DNA from: Fermentimonas sp.
GTDB lineage: Bacteria; Bacteroidota; Bacteroidia; Bacteroidales; Dysgonomonadaceae
Reading direction: 5' to 3'
Assembly (NCBI GenBank): GCA_015478775.1
Contig: JADMKP010000007.1
Coordinates: 434,001-498,000, forward strand
DNA length: 64,000 bases
Shown: one piece after another, positions 17,424 through 25,197 of the stretch
Numbering within the stretch: position 1 is the first letter of the stretch
Layout: each line of letters opens with the position of its first letter
The notes under the pieces: model-generated
The model's input: the letters and a program-made list of their open reading frames with translations, nothing else
The model's database searches: none
Told to the model about the DNA's origin: nothing
Position numbers and translations under genes: made by a program

Positions 17424-18719
17424 ATGGCAAAAATTTGGGATAAAGGATTCGATGCTAATAAAAGGGTAGAAGATTTTACAGTGGGTAACGACCGTGAGCT
17501 TGATCTTCGTTTGGCAAAGCATGATATAAATGGTTCAAAGGCACATATCAAGATGCTTGTAAAAATTGGCTTGTTAAATGATGATGAAGAAAAACTACTT
17601 CAGACTGAATTGCAAAATATATTGCAAGAAGTTGAAAAAGGAGAATTTAAACTAGATCTTGATGTAGAAGATATTCATTCGCAAATTGAGGCTATGTTAA
17701 CAGAGCGACTTGGCGAAGTGGGCAAAAAAATCCATTCGGGTCGTTCACGAAACGACCAGGTACTGGTTGATATAAAGCTCTACCTGAAAGAAGAAATATT
17801 AATAATTAAAGAAGAGGTGCTTCAGCTTTTTGAACTACTGCAATCTTTAAGCGAGAAACACAAAGGGGCTTTAATGCCAGGATATACTCATGCTCAAATT
17901 GCTATGCCTTCATCTTTTGGCTTGTGGTTTGGAGCTTTTGCAGAAGTTTTAGTTGATGACATGTATACTCTTGTAACTGCATGGAGGGTTGCAGACCAAA
18001 ACCCATTAGGTTCGGCTGCAGGCTACGGTAGTTCGTTCCCTTTAGACAGAGAGATGACTACAAAAGAGCTCGGTTTTAGCACCATGAGCTACAATGTAAT
18101 TGCTGCACAGATGGGTCGAGGTAAAACGGAACGAATTCTTGCACAGAGTATGGCTAATATAGCATCTACTTTAAATAAGCTTGCTGTTGATAATTGCACA
18201 TATATGTCGGGCAATTTCGACTTTATATCTTATCCAAAAGAGCTGACTACTGGTTCTAGCATTATGCCTCATAAGAAAAACCCCGATGTGTGGGAACTAA
18301 TTAGAAGCCATAGTAACCGTTTACAGAGCCTACCAAATGAGATTAGCCTAATGACAACTAATATGGCGCATGGTTATCATCGAGATTATCAACTTCTAAA
18401 AGATGTGCTTTTCCCGGCTATTGAAATATTGCATAGTATCTTAGAGATGTCACATTTCATGTTACAGCATATTTCGGTAAAGAATGATATTCTGAATGAC
18501 GATAAGTATCAATACCTATTTACTGTTGAGAAGGTAAATTATCTAGTTTTACAAGGCATACCTTTCCGTGAGGCCTATCAACAAGTTGGGAAAGAAGTTC
18601 AAGAAGGAAACTTCCGTTCAGAGAATCAGGTAAACCATACACATGCAGGCAGCATTGGCAATTTGTGTACTGAGCAGATTAAGGAAAAGATGACAAAAGC
18701 TGCAAACCTCATTCAATAG
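17424..18719 (+). CDS. argH: Argininosuccinate lyase
   Basis: A 431-residue lyase of the fumarase/aspartase superfamily that releases arginine and fumarate. The signature GSSIMPHKKNPD (~residue 276) is intact, as are KIHSGRSRNDQV (~residue 100) and GYTHAQ. It is somewhat shorter than the ~460-residue enterobacterial enzyme. It is the last gene of the arginine set and is followed by a strong hairpin. Confidence 0.94.
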   Translation: MAKIWDKGFDANKRVEDFTVGNDRELDLRLAKHDINGSKAHIKMLVKIGLLNDDEEKLLQTELQNILQEVEKGEFKLDLDVEDIHSQIEAMLTERLGEVGKKIHSGRSRNDQVLVDIKLYLKEEILIIKEEVLQLFELLQSLSEKHKGALMPGYTHAQIAMPSSFGLWFGAFAEVLVDDMYTLVTAWRVADQNPLGSAAGYGSSFPLDREMTTKELGFSTMSYNVIAAQMGRGKTERILAQSMANIASTLNKLAVDNCTYMSGNFDFISYPKELTTGSSIMPHKKNPDVWELIRSHSNRLQSLPNEISLMTTNMAHGYHRDYQLLKDVLFPAIEILHSILEMSHFMLQHISVKNDILNDDKYQYLFTVEKVNYLVLQGIPFREAYQQVGKEVQEGNFRSENQVNHTHAGSIGNLCTEQIKEKMTKAANLIQ

Positions 18720-18775
18720 GCAATGCAGTCATAGTATTTAGTTGAATTGACTATTCATTAACTTGGAAACAAAAA

Positions 18776-18816
18776 ATCCACGGTATATTAGATAGACTCT
18801 AACAAATACCGTGGAT
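18776..18816. terminator. Bidirectional terminator after argH
   Basis: ATCCACGGTAT (18776-18786) pairs perfectly with ATACCGTGGAT (18806-18816) around a 19-base loop. Adenines flank the left side and thymine-rich sequence the right, so it can serve both argH and the convergent DUF6448 gene. Confidence 0.8.
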
Positions 18817-18832
18817 ATTTTATATTACAGAC

Positions 18833-19444
18833 TTAGTGACTATGACCAGCACCACTTGATAAGATATCGTGAACCGCTTCAAGACTATGTGTATAATCTA
18901 CATATGCTTCAACGTAAGCACGACCCTCTTCAACTGAATTGTCTTTTACTTTATATAAAGCTTCAGTCTTGTCAAACTTCTCTTGTAGTTGTGAGTTAAC
19001 GTGATTGTTAAGTGCTTTAAGCAAGCTTGCAAAATCACCACTTTCAAGTGCTTTATCGCTCATCACTGTTATATGTGCTGTAGTACCTGCAGGCTTCAAT
19101 CCAGTAAACGGTGCGCCTTCCATTTCTCTGTGAAGACGTACAAAAGTTTCATAGAAATGCTTTTTTACTATTTCATATATTTCTTTGTCTCCGTTTTTCA
19201 TGCTATAGGTTTTATGAAAAAGCGGCACCACTTCATCTTCCATATCTGCATTAATCCATTTTAATATCAAATCTACATTATTTGTCTCTAATGCTTTTTC
19301 TGCATCAATTAATGCAGGACCATCAAATGAATCGCAATGTGCCGATGCTGGCTGTATGCTTATTATCGAGAAAATGGCTATTAACGATAAAATGAAAGTT
19401 GTTCTGAGTAATCTGTTTTTTGTTAAGTAATTTCTTGTTTTCAT
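18833..19444 (-). CDS. Exported DUF6448 family protein
   Basis: A 203-residue protein with a signal peptide. Cleavage after SIQPASA (residue ~35) would leave a mature N-terminus HCDSFDGP. The HCDxxDGP start, EGAPFTGLKPAG (~residue 112) and AYVDYTHSLE near the end are as I recall them from DUF6448, a family of unknown function. The C-terminus ends in GAGHSH. An N-terminal histidine followed by cysteine, plus the HSH tail, suggests metal binding; this is inference. It is divergent from a Crp/Fnr regulator with a histidine-rich N-terminus, a likely partner. Confidence 0.8.
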   Translation of the reverse strand: MKTRNYLTKNRLLRTTFILSLIAIFSIISIQPASAHCDSFDGPALIDAEKALETNNVDLILKWINADMEDEVVPLFHKTYSMKNGDKEIYEIVKKHFYETFVRLHREMEGAPFTGLKPAGTTAHITVMSDKALESGDFASLLKALNNHVNSQLQEKFDKTEALYKVKDNSVEEGRAYVEAYVDYTHSLEAVHDILSSGAGHSH

Positions 19445-19523
19445 ATTGTACTGTTATTTATAAATTGTTTATTGTTTTTATTATTTCATTTACTATCTTA
19501 GGACTCTGTTCCTTTTTGTATTG

Positions 19524-19531
19524 CAAAGATA
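19524..19531 (-). promoter_or_regulatory. Candidate -7 promoter element for the DUF6448 gene
   Basis: The minus strand reads TATCTTTG, an exact -7 match, about 80 bases before the start codon. There is no TTTG at the normal -33 distance; instead a palindrome is centred roughly 42 bases upstream of the predicted transcription start. Confidence 0.6.
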
Positions 19532-19552
19532 CCACACGCAAGTATCAAAAAT

Positions 19553-19568
19553 TGTCACCTGGGTGACA
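19553..19568. promoter_or_regulatory. Palindromic operator candidate for the Crp/Fnr regulator
   Basis: TGTCACC-TG-GGTGACA is an inverted repeat with seven-base arms. It lies 16 bases before the regulator's start codon and upstream of the divergent DUF6448 promoter. Size and symmetry fit a Crp/Fnr-type dimer site. The placement suggests activation of the DUF6448 gene and feedback on the regulator's own gene. Confidence 0.65.
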
Positions 19569-19584
19569 CAGACAAAAATAGTTT

Positions 19585-20394
19585 ATGGAAAAACAATCAG
19601 AATCAAATAGTCATGAGCATGGATATGATGGTGTAGAAGGACATTCGCATGACCATCTTGTTCAACTCCTTAGCTTACATAACATTAATATAGACCATAC
19701 TGATCTTCACGGTCATGTTCACTCAAATGGTCATGCTAGTAATCAGATTAGCTACTGTCCTCTTTTTAAAGGATTAACTCAGTCTGAGCATGATCAGTTT
19801 CTAGACAGACATGTAAAAGAAGTTCTTACTTATAAAAAGGGTGAAACCATAGTTATGCAAGGCGATCCAATCAGTTTTGTAATGCTGCTGATACATGGAA
19901 GCATAAGAACAGAAATGATCACGATTGAGGGCAATGTGCTTGATATTGACATACTTGATGGGGTTGTTCCGCTTGCGCCCTCTTTTATTTACGGCGCTAA
20001 CAGCATCTATCCTACGGATGTGATAGCCGTGGAACACTGTATTATACTTAAAATATCTAAATCGGCATGGCTAGATGAAATGGCAAATAATAAGCAGCTA
20101 TTTACAAATTTCCTGACTCTTAATGCCGATTTAACTCTGTCTCTTACTAATAAACTTCAAATGATATCAATTAAGAGTCTGAGAAAAAAACTAGCTACTT
20201 TTTTTCTTGAAAAAACATCAATGAAACAAGATAGCTTTATGTTGAAGAGGTCGCGCACACAACTTGCCGAATTCTTTGGAGTACAGAGGCAATCTCTGGC
20301 AAGATCGCTTAAAGAGTTGGAAGATGAAGAAATTATTAGTTTGGAAGGACGAGAAGTGAAAATTTTAGACAGGAATAAACTCATTAGAGAATAA
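19585..20394 (+). CDS. Crp/Fnr family transcriptional regulator with histidine-rich N-terminal extension
   Basis: A 269-residue regulator. Residues 1-55 form an extension with 11 histidines (10, 12, 20, 22, 24, 32, 38, 42, 44, 46, 50), in patterns such as HSHDH and HGHVH. A cyclic-nucleotide-binding-like fold starts at YCPLFKGL (~residue 57), and a winged helix-turn-helix with RSRTQLAEFFGVQRQSLARSL lies at ~222-242. It lacks the four cysteines of an Fnr iron-sulfur cluster. The extension looks like a metal-binding arm of the kind seen in zinc or nickel proteins. A palindrome precedes its start codon. Ligand and targets are unknown. Confidence 0.87.
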   Translation: MEKQSESNSHEHGYDGVEGHSHDHLVQLLSLHNINIDHTDLHGHVHSNGHASNQISYCPLFKGLTQSEHDQFLDRHVKEVLTYKKGETIVMQGDPISFVMLLIHGSIRTEMITIEGNVLDIDILDGVVPLAPSFIYGANSIYPTDVIAVEHCIILKISKSAWLDEMANNKQLFTNFLTLNADLTLSLTNKLQMISIKSLRKKLATFFLEKTSMKQDSFMLKRSRTQLAEFFGVQRQSLARSLKELEDEEIISLEGREVKILDRNKLIRE

Positions 20395-20464
20395 AATAGA
20401 AGTGTTCATTAAAGTTAGACTATGTTTCGCTATGACATAATACATTTAATTAGCCTTTTTTTTG

Positions 20465-20472
20465 TACTTTTG
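20465..20472 (+). promoter_or_regulatory. Candidate -7 promoter element for pta
   Basis: TACTTTTG matches TAnnTTTG exactly, 69 bases before the pta start. Confidence 0.55.
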
Positions 20473-20541
20473 TAAAGCATACATTTTCATCAATTTGTAT
20501 ACCGACCACAAAACTGGAAAACAATTACTTTATATATAATA

Positions 20542-21546
20542 ATGAATTTAATCGATAAAATGATTCAGAGGGCAAAAGCTAATAAACAGCGTATTGTGCT
20601 GCCCGAAGGAACTGAAGAAAGAACTCTACGTGCTGCAGATAGACTACTTAGTGATGAAATAGCCAATATTGTACTTATAGGAGATCCAAATGTAATTAAG
20701 GATAAAGCACAACAGATTGGTTTAAACAATCTCAATAAGGCAGTGATAATAAACCCGAAGGAACACAACAAAAAAGGGGTTTATATAGATTTGCTTGTTG
20801 AATTGCGAAAAAGCAAAGGTGTAACAAGAGAGAAGGCTTCTGAATTAGTAGAAGATCCACTTTATTTGTCGTGTTTGATGATAAAGAATGGTGACGCCGA
20901 TGGTGAAATAGCCGGTGCTCAAAACACTACAGGCGATGTGCTGCGCCCTGCATTACAGATAATTAAAACTCTTCCGGGAGTAAAAGTTGTTTCCGGTGCT
21001 TTTATCATGTATACACAAACTCCAAAATATGGTGAAGATGGTATATTATTGTTTGCCGACTGTGCTGTTATTCCAAACCCTAATGCTGAGGAACTGGCAT
21101 CTATTGCTGTATCTTCTGCCAAGACAATGCAAAGCCTGGTTGGAGTGGAGCCAATAGTTGCTATGCTCAGCTTCTCAACAAAAGGTAGCGCACAGCATGA
21201 TATGGTAGATAAAGTTAGAAAAGCTACAGCTATTGCAAAGGAGATGAACCCACAGTTAATGATAGATGGGGAGCTACAAGCGGATGCTGCTATTGTGCCA
21301 GAGGTTGGTAAGTCTAAAGCTCCAGGTAGTTCTATCGCTGGTAAAGCCAATGTCTTGGTTTTTCCTACTCTTGAATCTGGAAATATCAGCTACAAATTAG
21401 TTCAACGTCTTGGAAATGCACAGGCAATAGGGCCTATTCTTCAAGGTATGGCGGCTCCAGTTAATGATTTATCGCGTGGATGTTCTGTTGATGATATTTA
21501 TAATATGGTTATTATCACCGCGAACCAAGCAATAGGACTAAAATAA
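20542..21546 (+). CDS. pta: Phosphate acetyltransferase
   Basis: A 334-residue enzyme converting acetyl-CoA and phosphate to acetyl phosphate. It is the short form, lacking the DRTGG regulatory domain. Family blocks are RIVLPEGTEERTLRAA at the N-terminus, NPNAEELASIAVSSAKT, and MLSFSTKGSAQHDMVDKV. It heads an operon with a dehydrogenase homologue and ackA; acetate formation with ATP yield is the expected role. Confidence 0.95.
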   Translation: MNLIDKMIQRAKANKQRIVLPEGTEERTLRAADRLLSDEIANIVLIGDPNVIKDKAQQIGLNNLNKAVIINPKEHNKKGVYIDLLVELRKSKGVTREKASELVEDPLYLSCLMIKNGDADGEIAGAQNTTGDVLRPALQIIKTLPGVKVVSGAFIMYTQTPKYGEDGILLFADCAVIPNPNAEELASIAVSSAKTMQSLVGVEPIVAMLSFSTKGSAQHDMVDKVRKATAIAKEMNPQLMIDGELQADAAIVPEVGKSKAPGSSIAGKANVLVFPTLESGNISYKLVQRLGNAQAIGPILQGMAAPVNDLSRGCSVDDIYNMVIITANQAIGLK

Positions 21547-21570
21547 TTGATTTAAAGAATTTAAGATCAT

Positions 21571-22551
21571 ATGAGTGAAATGATTATTGAGCCAATCGTA
21601 AATTACGGACTTAACATATCGGCTGAAAATAAAAACAAACCTCTATTCTCAAAAATTGGCGTTGTTGGTGCTGGAAAAGAGGGACGAAATATTATCAATA
21701 TGGCAGCATCGGCTGGAATGGAGGTAATATTTCTAGAGGAAACCACTGAAAGAGTAACTTTTGTTACTGGTGAGTTGGAGAAAGTAATGAACCAAAAAAT
21801 TAGTAGCTGGGGGTTAACACAGACGGAAAAAAGGATTATCATGAATCGCATTACTCCCACCCTGGAGTATGAAGACTTTGCCGGATGTGATATGGTTATT
21901 GAGTGTACCAGATATAGTGAGGGTGGTAGAAGAAGTACTCCCCTAAGAAAGAATATATTCAAAAGACTTGAAGAGATCCTAGATCCTGATGCAATAATTG
22001 CAACAAACGGTTCGGTTGTTATAATTAGTGAACTAGCAGCGGAACTTACTCATAAAGAGAGATGCGTAAGTTTATACTTCCCGGTTTCGCACCCAGATGC
22101 TCGTATACTTGAGATAGTGAGCGGTATGTACACCTCTGAAGAGGTATACAAAAAGATGGAGGTATTTGCAAAACTAATTAATTATAAGCCTCATAAGATA
22201 AACGAGAGTAACGGTAACGTAAGCATGAGGATTATGGTAAACATGCTTAATGAGGCTTGCCAAATTCTTCTTGAAAGAGTTTGTTCTTTTGAAGATATTG
22301 AAGAGACTTTTACTATTATTTACGGACAACGTTACGGTGTGTTTAGAATGGCTGATATTATTGGGATTGAACGACTTGTAACTCTTATGGAGGCTATGTT
22401 TAACGAATTTGGTGAGAAGCATTACAAGCCAAATCCGCTGTTATGGAAGCTTTATCGTTCTAATCAGATTGGTGTGAGAACTAAAAAAGGATTTTACATA
22501 TACGATGAAACCGGAAACCCAATTTCTGTGAATAAAGCGGTTATAAATTAG
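21571..22551 (+). CDS. Divergent 3-hydroxyacyl-CoA dehydrogenase homologue, catalytic residues altered
   Basis: A 326-residue protein with both 3-hydroxyacyl-CoA dehydrogenase domains. The nucleotide loop reads GVVGAGKEGRNI (residues 30-41), where the family has GxGxMGxG. The usual HFFNP block is LYFPVSHP, so Tyr169 stands at the catalytic histidine, and SPGFIVNR is SNGNVSMR, so Met219 replaces the active-site asparagine. The serine region TNGSVV and the glutamate in RILEIV remain. The C-terminal GVRTKKGFYIYDE is well kept. Between pta and ackA in one operon, it may be a sensor of CoA esters or a changed enzyme. It is not a decayed gene: the frame is intact. Confidence 0.78.
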   Translation: MSEMIIEPIVNYGLNISAENKNKPLFSKIGVVGAGKEGRNIINMAASAGMEVIFLEETTERVTFVTGELEKVMNQKISSWGLTQTEKRIIMNRITPTLEYEDFAGCDMVIECTRYSEGGRRSTPLRKNIFKRLEEILDPDAIIATNGSVVIISELAAELTHKERCVSLYFPVSHPDARILEIVSGMYTSEEVYKKMEVFAKLINYKPHKINESNGNVSMRIMVNMLNEACQILLERVCSFEDIEETFTIIYGQRYGVFRMADIIGIERLVTLMEAMFNEFGEKHYKPNPLLWKLYRSNQIGVRTKKGFYIYDETGNPISVNKAVIN

Positions 22552-22570
22552 TTATTAAAGAAAAGAAAAA

Positions 22571-23785
22571 ATGACTGAAATGAAGATACTGGTTTTAAAT
22601 TGCGGTAGCTCATCAATAAAATACAAGCTTTTCGAAATGAAAAGCAAAGAAGTAGTAGCACAGGGTGGAATTGAAAAAATAGGAATGAAAGGTTCTTTCC
22701 TAAAATTAACTCTTCCGGATGGACAAAAGGTGATGCTGGAGGGTGAAATTCTTGAGCATAGTGCAGGTATAGAATATATTCTTGGCGTATTGCTAAGTGA
22801 AAAATATGGTTGTCTCAAATCTCTGGAAGAGATTAAAGCGGTTGGGCACAGGGTTGTTCACGGCGGTGAAACATTTAACTCTAGCGTACTTATCACAGAA
22901 GAGGTTATAAATATGCTAATTGAATGTATCGAATTGGCACCACTTCATAATCCACCAAACCTAAAAGGTATTTATGCTATCCAAGAATTAATGCCAGATA
23001 CACCACAGGTTGGTGTTTTTGATACTGCTTTCCACCAAACTATGCCTGATTATGCATATATGTATGGGCTCCCTTACTCTTTATATGAAAAATATGGAAT
23101 CAGACGCTACGGATTTCACGGAACTAGTCACCGTTTCGTCTCAAAGCGCGCATGTGAATTCCTTAATATTCCATACAAAGAACAAAGGATAATTACTGCA
23201 CATATCGGTAATGGGGGATCTATTACTGCAATCAAAAATGGAGAGTCAGTTGATACAAGCATGGGGATGACACCTGTAGAGGGTCTTATAATGGGTACTC
23301 GATCGGGTGACGTAGATCCTGGAGTTATATCCTACATAATGGAAAAAGAGAATATGGGTACAAAAGGTATATCTACCCTTCTGAATAAGTTCTCCGGAAT
23401 GCTTGGTATCACTGGAGTTTCGTCTGATATGCGTGAGATTGAAACAGCAGTTAATAATGGAAATGATCGAGCTATATTAGGCTTGAGCACCTATTGTTAT
23501 CATATAAAAAAATATATTGGTTCTTATGCTGCCGCTCTTGGTGGTGTGGATGTATTAGTATTTACAGGAGGCGTAGGTGAGAATCAAGCTTCAATGCGTA
23601 GCGCAGCATGTGAAGGGATGGAGTTTATGGGAATTGAATTAGATCTGGAACTAAACAATTCTGCCAAAGGACGAGAAATGGTTATCAGTAAACCATCATC
23701 TAAGGTAAAAGTGGTCATTATCCCAACAGATGAGGAGCTGACAATTGCTAGAGATACGGTTGAAATATTACAACAAACACATTAA
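22571..23785 (+). CDS. ackA: Acetate kinase
   Basis: A 404-residue ASKHA-fold kinase making ATP and acetate from acetyl phosphate. Motifs are LVLNCGSSSIKYKLFE at the N-terminus, FDTAFHQTMP, RRYGFHGTSHR, and TGGVGENQ near the C-terminus. Homologues usually begin at the second methionine (MKILVLN, 22580), so the start may be nine bases downstream. It ends the pta operon and is followed by a terminator. Confidence 0.95.
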   Translation: MTEMKILVLNCGSSSIKYKLFEMKSKEVVAQGGIEKIGMKGSFLKLTLPDGQKVMLEGEILEHSAGIEYILGVLLSEKYGCLKSLEEIKAVGHRVVHGGETFNSSVLITEEVINMLIECIELAPLHNPPNLKGIYAIQELMPDTPQVGVFDTAFHQTMPDYAYMYGLPYSLYEKYGIRRYGFHGTSHRFVSKRACEFLNIPYKEQRIITAHIGNGGSITAIKNGESVDTSMGMTPVEGLIMGTRSGDVDPGVISYIMEKENMGTKGISTLLNKFSGMLGITGVSSDMREIETAVNNGNDRAILGLSTYCYHIKKYIGSYAAALGGVDVLVFTGGVGENQASMRSAACEGMEFMGIELDLELNNSAKGREMVISKPSSKVKVVIIPTDEELTIARDTVEILQQTH

Positions 23786-23803
23786 GCTCTGCTATCAGTT
23801 ATT

Positions 23804-23839
23804 AAAAAAGCCCTATGTATAATATCACAGGGCTTTTTT
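23804..23839. terminator. Bidirectional terminator between ackA and rplI
   Basis: AAAAAAGCCCT (23804-23814) pairs with AGGGCTTTTTT (23829-23839). The adenine and thymine runs make it a terminator on both strands, between two convergent units. Confidence 0.9.
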
Positions 23840-23860
23840 AATAATTATATAAACTGAAAA

Positions 23861-24304
23861 CTATTCTGATACTACTTCAAAAGGTATTTCAACCGATACT
23901 TCTTTATGAAGCTTTGCAATAGCTGTGTAGTTTCCTACTTCTTTAACCTGATCTTTGATAAGTATAATTTTTCTATCTATTTCAAATCCTTTCTCTAAAA
24001 GAGCTTCGGCAATTTGAATGTTTGTAACAGAGCCAAAAATAGTACCTGTTTTGCTAGTCTTTGCTCCAATGGTAAGTGTTACACCTTCCATTTTTGCAGC
24101 TAAGGCTTCTGAATCAGCTTTAATTTGCGCAATCTTATGTGCACGCTGTCTTTGATTTTCAGCTAACACTTTTTTCGCAGAATCACTTGCGATTACTGCT
24201 TTTCCTTGAGGAATAAGAAAGTTACGTGCGTAACCCTTCTTCACATTCACCACATCATCCTTGTATCCAAGGCTAAGTATATCTTCTTTTAATATTACTT
24301 CCAT
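23861..24304 (-). CDS. rplI: 50S ribosomal protein L9
   Basis: A 147-residue ribosomal protein. The N-terminal domain starts MEVILKEDILSLGYKDDVVNVKKGYARNFLIP-type sequence, with the L9 signature GYARNFLIPQGKA at ~residues 24-36. A connecting helix and a C-terminal domain (TSKTGTIFGSVTN) follow. Last gene of rpsF-rpsR-rplI. Confidence 0.97.
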   Translation of the reverse strand: MEVILKEDILSLGYKDDVVNVKKGYARNFLIPQGKAVIASDSAKKVLAENQRQRAHKIAQIKADSEALAAKMEGVTLTIGAKTSKTGTIFGSVTNIQIAEALLEKGFEIDRKIILIKDQVKEVGNYTAIAKLHKEVSVEIPFEVVSE

Positions 24305-24319
24305 TTTAATTCCTCCTTA

Positions 24320-24586
24320 TTATTTCATTAAATCGGTTACATATGGAAGCAAAGCTATATGACGAGCTCTCTTCACAGCCTGAGCAATACGACGTTGAAA
24401 TTTCAACGATGTACCTGTAATTCTTCTAGGTAATATCTTTCCTTGTTCGTTAAGAAATTTCTTTAAGAACTCTGGATCTTTGTAATCGATATACTTGATA
24501 CCATTCTTTTTGAAACGGCAGTATTTCTTTTTCTTTATATCTACCGATAATGGTGTTAAATATCTAATTTCTGATTGTTTTGCCAT
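24320..24586 (-). CDS. rpsR: 30S ribosomal protein S18
   Basis: An 88-residue small-subunit protein. The conserved core [14 protein letters not shown] and [20 protein letters not shown] is complete, ending HIALLPYV. It lies three bases downstream of rpsF and 15 bases upstream of rplI. Confidence 0.97.
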   Translation of the reverse strand: MAKQSEIRYLTPLSVDIKKKKYCRFKKNGIKYIDYKDPEFLKKFLNEQGKILPRRITGTSLKFQRRIAQAVKRARHIALLPYVTDLMK

Positions 24587-24589
24587 TTC

Positions 24590-24991
24590 TTAATCCTCCT
24601 TTTCATTAACATTTACTTCTGCTACTACTTTTTCTGTCTTTACTGCAGTTTCATTTCTCTTGCCACTTTTCTTGTTTCTTCTTTTCAGAGCATACTCATG
24701 TGAAAACTTATCTTGTCTTACAGTTAAGAATCTCACCACTCGTTCGTCACGACGGAAGTTAACTTCAAGATTTTCAATTACTGTAGGATCAGCCTTAAAT
24801 TCAAGAAATGAGTAAAATCCAGTAGATTTCTTATCGATGCTATAAGCAAGCTTACGCAGACCCCAATCTTCTTCATTTACAATTTCAGCACCCTGATCAG
24901 TCAGGAGGTTTTTGAATTTTTCGACCGTCTCCTTCATCTGTACGTCAGATAAAACGGGAGTTAAAATGAAAACGGTTTCGTAATTATTCAT
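24590..24991 (-). CDS. rpsF: 30S ribosomal protein S6
   Basis: A 133-residue small-subunit protein. The core [15 protein letters not shown] at the N-terminus and [23 protein letters not shown] in the middle are characteristic. A ~30-residue charged C-terminal tail ([19 protein letters not shown]) extends past the core. It heads the rpsF-rpsR-rplI operon. Confidence 0.96.
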   Translation of the reverse strand: MNNYETVFILTPVLSDVQMKETVEKFKNLLTDQGAEIVNEEDWGLRKLAYSIDKKSTGFYSFLEFKADPTVIENLEVNFRRDERVVRFLTVRQDKFSHEYALKRRNKKSGKRNETAVKTEKVVAEVNVNEKED

Positions 24992-25040
24992 ACTTAATTA
25001 ATTAATTATTGTTGTTTTGAATTAATAATTTTTCGAGCGG

Positions 25041-25071
25041 CAAAGATACCATAAATTATCTTATTCTCAAA
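25041..25071 (-). promoter_or_regulatory. Promoter of rpsF-rpsR-rplI (-33 and -7 elements)
   Basis: On the minus strand TTTG (25071-25068) is followed after 19 bases by TATCTTTG (25048-25041). Both elements and the spacing match the Bacteroidetes consensus. The leader before rpsF would be about 43 bases. Confidence 0.75.
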
Positions 25072-25155
25072 GCACTAATATTGATTAGTTTTGTTTACAA
25101 ATTTACTTTTTCTCCCGAAACCCTTTAAATCAGAGCAATCTCAACTTTTTACATT

Positions 25156-25163
25156 TATATTTG
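25156..25163 (+). promoter_or_regulatory. Candidate -7 promoter element for zwf-pgl
   Basis: TATATTTG matches TAnnTTTG exactly, 34 bases before the zwf start. Confidence 0.6.
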
Positions 25164-25197
25164 TTCTTTAGATAGATTAAAAGTAGAATTTATAAGA

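Noticed and set aside
21571..22551. The dehydrogenase homologue as a pseudogene
   Set aside because: The frame is full length and both domains and the C-terminus are well conserved; only the catalytic residues differ.
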